Position numbers and translations under genes: made by a program
Shown: piece by piece, positions 63,933 through 64,000 of the stretch
Numbering within the stretch: position 1 is the first letter of the stretch
Layout: the number at the start of each line of letters is the position of its first letter
The notes under the pieces: model-generated
Databases searched by the model: none
What the model saw: the letters and a program-made list of their open reading frames with translations, nothing else
What the model was told of the DNA's origin: nothing
Assembly (NCBI RefSeq): GCF_000719095.1
Contig: NZ_JOEH01000004.1
Coordinates: forward strand, 570,417-634,416
Source: Streptacidiphilus jeojiense
GTDB taxonomy: Bacteria > Actinomycetota > Actinomycetes > Streptomycetales > Streptomycetaceae
Length of the DNA stretch: 64,000 nt
Direction of reading: 5' to 3'

Positions 63933-64000
63933 CATTCATCGGTGGTGTTGGGTAGCGCGGGGGCGCTGTTGGGGAGTTCGGCGGGGTAGAGCTCTTCCAT

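Overview
The window is GC-rich actinobacterial chromosome, most likely from the family Streptomycetaceae. It carries an actinobacterial RNase P RNA, an F420-dependent reductase, a GlnA2-type glutamine synthetase, a SARP/AfsR-type regulator and the DUF4129-MoxR-DUF58 operon. Many genes show strong GC bias at the third codon position, GTG or TTG starts, and TANNNT boxes six or seven bases before the start codon, as in leaderless actinobacterial mRNAs. I cannot fix the genus.

Region 1 (1-3.3 kb): at the left edge, on the minus strand, lie a short FxSxx-COOH-like RiPP precursor and the start of an HEXXH-type partner. Neither is in the automatic calls for long reading frames. Then come an RNB exoribonuclease, a Uma2 nuclease-fold protein and rnpB.

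Region 2 (3.3-19.9 kb) is an accessory island, by eye less GC-biased than its flanks, starting just after rnpB. On the plus strand it has a C5 DNA methyltransferase, a MORC/MutL-like GHKL ATPase and a 1000-residue Z1 helicase. On the minus strand it has an operon of a zinc-cysteine protein, a ParB-like protein, an SNF2-like helicase, a close NaeI homologue and a Vsr nickase. Two membrane proteins of unknown role sit between the methyltransferase and the ATPase. I read this as a NaeI-type restriction-modification system enlarged with MORC/Z1 and SNF2/ParB modules. It is the most interesting part of the window.

Region 3 (19.9-37 kb): a drug-type ABC transporter followed by a NarL-type two-component system, a LacI regulator, small conserved proteins, release factor 3, an aldehyde/alcohol dehydrogenase pair behind an AT-rich palindrome, a MEDS-STAS-MEDS-ATPase signalling protein, a TetR regulator, a PYROXD2-like oxidoreductase, a lipoprotein and a primase-polymerase domain protein. 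Long hairpins of one sequence family sit between several of these genes.

Region 4 (37-64 kb): housekeeping and conserved streptomycete genes. These are methionine aminopeptidase, the DUF4129/MoxR/DUF58 operon, an MFS transporter, npdG, an M50 metalloprotease, a large SARP-type regulator, a DrrAB-like ABC pair, a methyltransferase, panB, an efflux pump with its TetR repressor and a perfect operator, an exo/endonuclease-fold protein, nadE, an SPFH-NlpC/P60 pair and glnA2. The right end holds a decayed tyrosine-integrase tail.
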